From a virus, in IMG/VR virus record IMGVR_UViG_3300028027_000143, positions 1-33,679 of that record: 33,679 nt of DNA; one strand, 5' to 3'. Positions 31,037 to 33,679 of the stretch are shown in pieces. A program made the translations under genes and the position numbers. The notes beneath the pieces were generated by a model, which saw only the letters and a list, made by a program, of their open reading frames with translations, searched no databases and had not been told where the DNA came from. Position 1 is the stretch's first letter; each line of letters starts with the position of its first letter.

Positions 31037-32803
31037 ATGTTTACACCTACACCAGTCAATAAGATTGCAGCTGCATATTTGGGCAATCCTCAGCCCTTGG
31101 CTCAGAAAGTTGAGAAAGACAAACAACAAAATGGTGGGATCCCACGGGATCTGCGCCAGTTGCTTGCTTTAAACGACATCACCCAAGGCCGTAATGCTGC
31201 GGGTATTCAACAAGCATTGCAAACTCCAACAGACATGCCGACTGTTGCTCAAAGCTTACAAGAGCGTGCCCGTCAAGCTATCCAAGCGCAGATGATGCAA
31301 CAGGCTCAACAGCAACAACGTAAAGAAGGACTGCCTATGGCTGTCCCTCCAAACGCACCACGCCCTCCCATGCAGGCGCAGGGCATTGACAACCTACCAA
31401 CTAACATAGGTGAAGGTTATGCTGGTGGTGGAATTATTGGGTTTACCAATGGTGGCAACATTCCATCGTCAGGAGAATTGTCTGGTTTTAGTGGGCCAAC
31501 TCCGGAGGAAGAAGCCAAAGCAGAACTTCGGGCAGCCGAGCAAGAGCGCGTTAAAAAACTGGTTGAGTTAAAACAAAAAGCTGATTTCTTAAAATCTGCT
31601 GGCGCTCCACAAGCCAAAGAAGTAGAAATGCAGTTGCAGGCGCTAAAAGATGATATGCGGCCAAAGCCATCCCCAACCGATCCTAATTTCCGTCGTCAAC
31701 CAGACCCACGTATGACTGGTACTCCAGCAGTATCGTCTTCAGTGCCTTTTGTTACTTCCGGAGATCGTCCACCTTCTGCAAACGTTAATGCTTCTGCCGC
31801 TAGAGATAGCGCTCCTATGCCTGCTGGCTTGACTGATTTGGCAAAGCTTCCATCAGTTGGTGTTGGTCGTGACTTCCTGCAAAGATCACTTGCTGATAAT
31901 CAAAAGTTTGATGAAGAAGCGTTTAAACAGAAGTACTTAAAAGAAGTTGGCGCAAAAGACACGTCCATTTACGATGAAATGGCGTCAGAGCTTAAAGCCC
32001 GTAAGGAACGTTTAAACGCTCCTAAACAGGGTTACGAAGCATTGATGGAGTACTTGGGTCAAATAGCGCAAGCTGGTGGCCGTAACTGGGCGCAGTCTGG
32101 AGCTATTGGTGCGGCTAGAGTTGGTGCTCTACAGAAAGAACGCCAGACTCAACAAGATGCATTGATGGAAAAAATTCTCGATCTTGGCGCTAAGAAGAAA
32201 GAAGCTCAGTACGGCGAACGTCTTGGCATGTTCACTCTTACTAAAACCGAGAAAGACAGAATTAATAAAGAAAGCGCAGAGATTGCTAAGGCTCTTAACT
32301 TGTCTGAGGATAAGGCTGAGGAACTGCGTCAGAACAGATTGCTTGAAGAAGCCAAGATGAAGAACCAGCTTAAGGTTGCTGGCATGGGCGCTCAAGACAA
32401 TCTCATGAACCGTGCCGCAGCTATCAGGGCTGAAAACAAAGGCATGTCTGTTGAGGAGTCAATCAAACGTGCGGCGTTGGCTGGCGGTGCAGCTTCTGTG
32501 GAAGGCACTGACGCACGCAAGAGCAAAGCTTACATTGACGCTAAGAATAAAATTGATGAGCGTTTCCAGCATTTAATGAGCGACACTCCTTATGGCAAAA
32601 AGCAAAAAGAGTTGTATGACAAAGCTATTATCGACTTGGATAAAACATTTGGCATAAGCGGTGGTGGTATAAACACACTGCCTTCCGCAGCCAAGCCGAT
32701 CCCAGCCGGAGCAGGGCCAAGTGATTTAAACGTTGGAACTGTTTATCAAACTGCCAGAGGCCCAGCAAAATGGAATGGTAAAGCATTTGAACCAGTGCAA
32801 TAA
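31037..32803 (+). CDS. Helical internal-virion-type protein
   Basis: The 588-residue protein is rich in Ala, Gln, Lys and Glu and mainly helical. The N-terminus (PTPVNKIAAAYLGNPQPLAQ, then RDLRQLLALNDITQGRNAAG) leads into a Gln-rich stretch. IGEGYAGGGIIGFTNGG at residues about 122-138 has two glycine-pair motifs like those in the neighbouring proteins. Long coiled-coil segments follow (residues 160-210 and 330-500; PKQGYEALMEYLGQIAQAGG is conserved among such proteins). The C-terminus (NVGTVYQTARGPAKWNGKAF) resembles a short surface strand pair. It is packed between two other large proteins of this type, and an ejection role is inferred. Confidence 0.78.
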   Translation: MFTPTPVNKIAAAYLGNPQPLAQKVEKDKQQNGGIPRDLRQLLALNDITQGRNAAGIQQALQTPTDMPTVAQSLQERARQAIQAQMMQQAQQQQRKEGLPMAVPPNAPRPPMQAQGIDNLPTNIGEGYAGGGIIGFTNGGNIPSSGELSGFSGPTPEEEAKAELRAAEQERVKKLVELKQKADFLKSAGAPQAKEVEMQLQALKDDMRPKPSPTDPNFRRQPDPRMTGTPAVSSSVPFVTSGDRPPSANVNASAARDSAPMPAGLTDLAKLPSVGVGRDFLQRSLADNQKFDEEAFKQKYLKEVGAKDTSIYDEMASELKARKERLNAPKQGYEALMEYLGQIAQAGGRNWAQSGAIGAARVGALQKERQTQQDALMEKILDLGAKKKEAQYGERLGMFTLTKTEKDRINKESAEIAKALNLSEDKAEELRQNRLLEEAKMKNQLKVAGMGAQDNLMNRAAAIRAENKGMSVEESIKRAALAGGAASVEGTDARKSKAYIDAKNKIDERFQHLMSDTPYGKKQKELYDKAIIDLDKTFGISGGGINTLPSAAKPIPAGAGPSDLNVGTVYQTARGPAKWNGKAFEPVQ

Positions 32804-32823
32804 TAGCCTCACAGGAGTTTGTA

Positions 32824-33679
32824 ATGGCAAAAGAATTCTCGTTTGAAGAGGCATTTAACGCACCCAAAGAAGACAAGGACAAGAAGTCTTTTTCTTTTCA
32901 AGAAGCCGTAAAGCAACCTAGTGCTGGGTTCTCTCTTAAAGACCTAGCCCTTTCCTTTGGTCAGGGCGTAGCCGGTACAACTCAAAGCCTTTCCGATCTT
33001 GCTGGCGCAGAAAATGTTGTCTCCAAGAAGTTAAGCGGTATTCAGCAACTTGCTGGTGAAACCATGACGCCTGAGCGTCAGGCTGAGATTCAGCGTCGCC
33101 AACAACTTGAGAAGGCCGCAGAAGGCAACACTTTAGAAGAGATCAAAGCCAAGCTTGGTGCTGTTGGTGAAGCACCGCTACAGACTCTTGCTCAAGCTGC
33201 TGGCTCTATGGTTCCATATGTGGCTGGTACATTCTTAGCCCCACAAGCTACTATCCCTGCGGCTGTTGCCAGACTTACCGGCCTTGGCATGTCTGCTAAA
33301 GCGGCGCAGAAGGTTGCCTCCGCATTGCCTGCCGCCACTATCGGTGGCGCTGTTGGTTTAGGTGGTCAGAAAGGCCAAGACTACGCCACAGTTAAACAAG
33401 AACTTCTTGATAAAGGGGTTCCTGAAGAAGAAGCAGAACGCTTGGCCCAAAAAGCCGCAGAGTATTCTCTACAGAATCTACCAAGGCAAGCCGCATCTAC
33501 TGCCACTGGTGCGTTTGAAGGCGCTATTGGTGCTGAAGCCTTATTGGGTCGTGCTGTTAAGAAGCCTCCTCAAGTCCAAGGTAAGCCCGTCAAGATGGAC
33601 GAGCCAACTTGGAAAGAAGCAATTGCAAGAAGCACAGTTGGTGAGGCTCTTCCAGAGGGTGTTCAGTCTGCGGTTAGCA
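32824..33679 (+). CDS. Large internal-virion-type protein, N-terminal part (cut by window end)
   Basis: An open frame runs from ATG 32824 (ribosome site AGGAG at 32813-32817) to the window end without a stop, giving at least 285 residues. It begins AKEFSFEEAFNAPKEDKDKK and contains a helical region with QPSAGFSLKDLALSFGQGVA, APLQTLAQAAGSMVPYVAGT and IGGAVGLGGQKGQDYATVKQ. The alternating amphipathic and weakly hydrophobic helices resemble the N-terminal parts of large ejection proteins. The domain with possible transglycosylase activity, if present, would lie beyond the window. Function inferred only. Confidence 0.75.
   Translation, partial: MAKEFSFEEAFNAPKEDKDKKSFSFQEAVKQPSAGFSLKDLALSFGQGVAGTTQSLSDLAGAENVVSKKLSGIQQLAGETMTPERQAEIQRRQQLEKAAEGNTLEEIKAKLGAVGEAPLQTLAQAAGSMVPYVAGTFLAPQATIPAAVARLTGLGMSAKAAQKVASALPAATIGGAVGLGGQKGQDYATVKQELLDKGVPEEEAERLAQKAAEYSLQNLPRQAASTATGAFEGAIGAEALLGRAVKKPPQVQGKPVKMDEPTWKEAIARSTVGEALPEGVQSAVS

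Noticed and set aside
1-33679. tRNA genes, integrase, attachment sites or origins
   Set aside because: No cloverleaf with the conserved T-arm sequence, recombinase motif or origin-like repeat cluster was seen by eye; the gene-free spaces are all under 160 bases.

Overview
This window is a stretch of a tailed double-stranded DNA bacteriophage genome (Caudoviricetes). Every supported gene lies on the + strand. Genes are packed with overlaps or gaps of a few bases, most have AAGGAG-type ribosome binding sites, and no tRNA, rRNA or CRISPR array was seen. A P22-type long portal, an SU10/P22-type adaptor and nozzle set, several large internal-virion-like proteins, and no recognisable tail tube, sheath or tape measure gene all point to a podovirus-like, short-tailed virion. 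The small Lys/Gly-rich proteins resemble those I know from environmental (freshwater or marine) phages of Gram-negative bacteria. The host cannot be named from this sequence.

Layout. 1-849: C-terminal part of the large terminase, with a one-base frameshift near base 55. 858-6924: head module (portal, small protein, GroES-like co-chaperonin, scaffold, two virion-type proteins, major capsid), closed by a UUCG terminator. 6965-7660: a self-contained unit with a sigma70-like promoter, a leader inverted repeat, one structural gene and a terminator. 7675-12380: glycosyltransferase, a run of small Lys/Gly-rich proteins (four end in cysteine), a head-tail connector-type protein and a zinc-ribbon protein. 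12377-15759: GIY-YIG homing endonuclease, SU10-type adaptor, two structural proteins and a tandem-repeat protein. 15770-19366: S74-type tail fibre, a frameshifted HNH-AP2 endonuclease and two small conserved proteins. 19428-21631: lysis cassette of three membrane proteins, a GH108-type endolysin and a three-helix holin. 21641-22261: a third, HNH endonuclease. 22254-25036: tail nozzle-like protein and a virion protein. 25046-33679: four large low-complexity proteins interpreted as internal or ejected virion proteins; the last runs off the window.

How it fits together. The window covers DNA packaging, capsid assembly, connector and fibre assembly, lysis, and probably genome ejection. Three free-standing homing endonucleases of different architectures sit exactly between structural or lysis genes. 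The most unexplained signals are: the 8-base palindrome GTTTAAAC, found 13 times where about one or fewer is expected by chance; a short [F/Y]-A-x-G-G motif shared by small basic proteins and large internal proteins; and a family of small proteins with a common ADGxAxKGKT motif and terminal cysteines.
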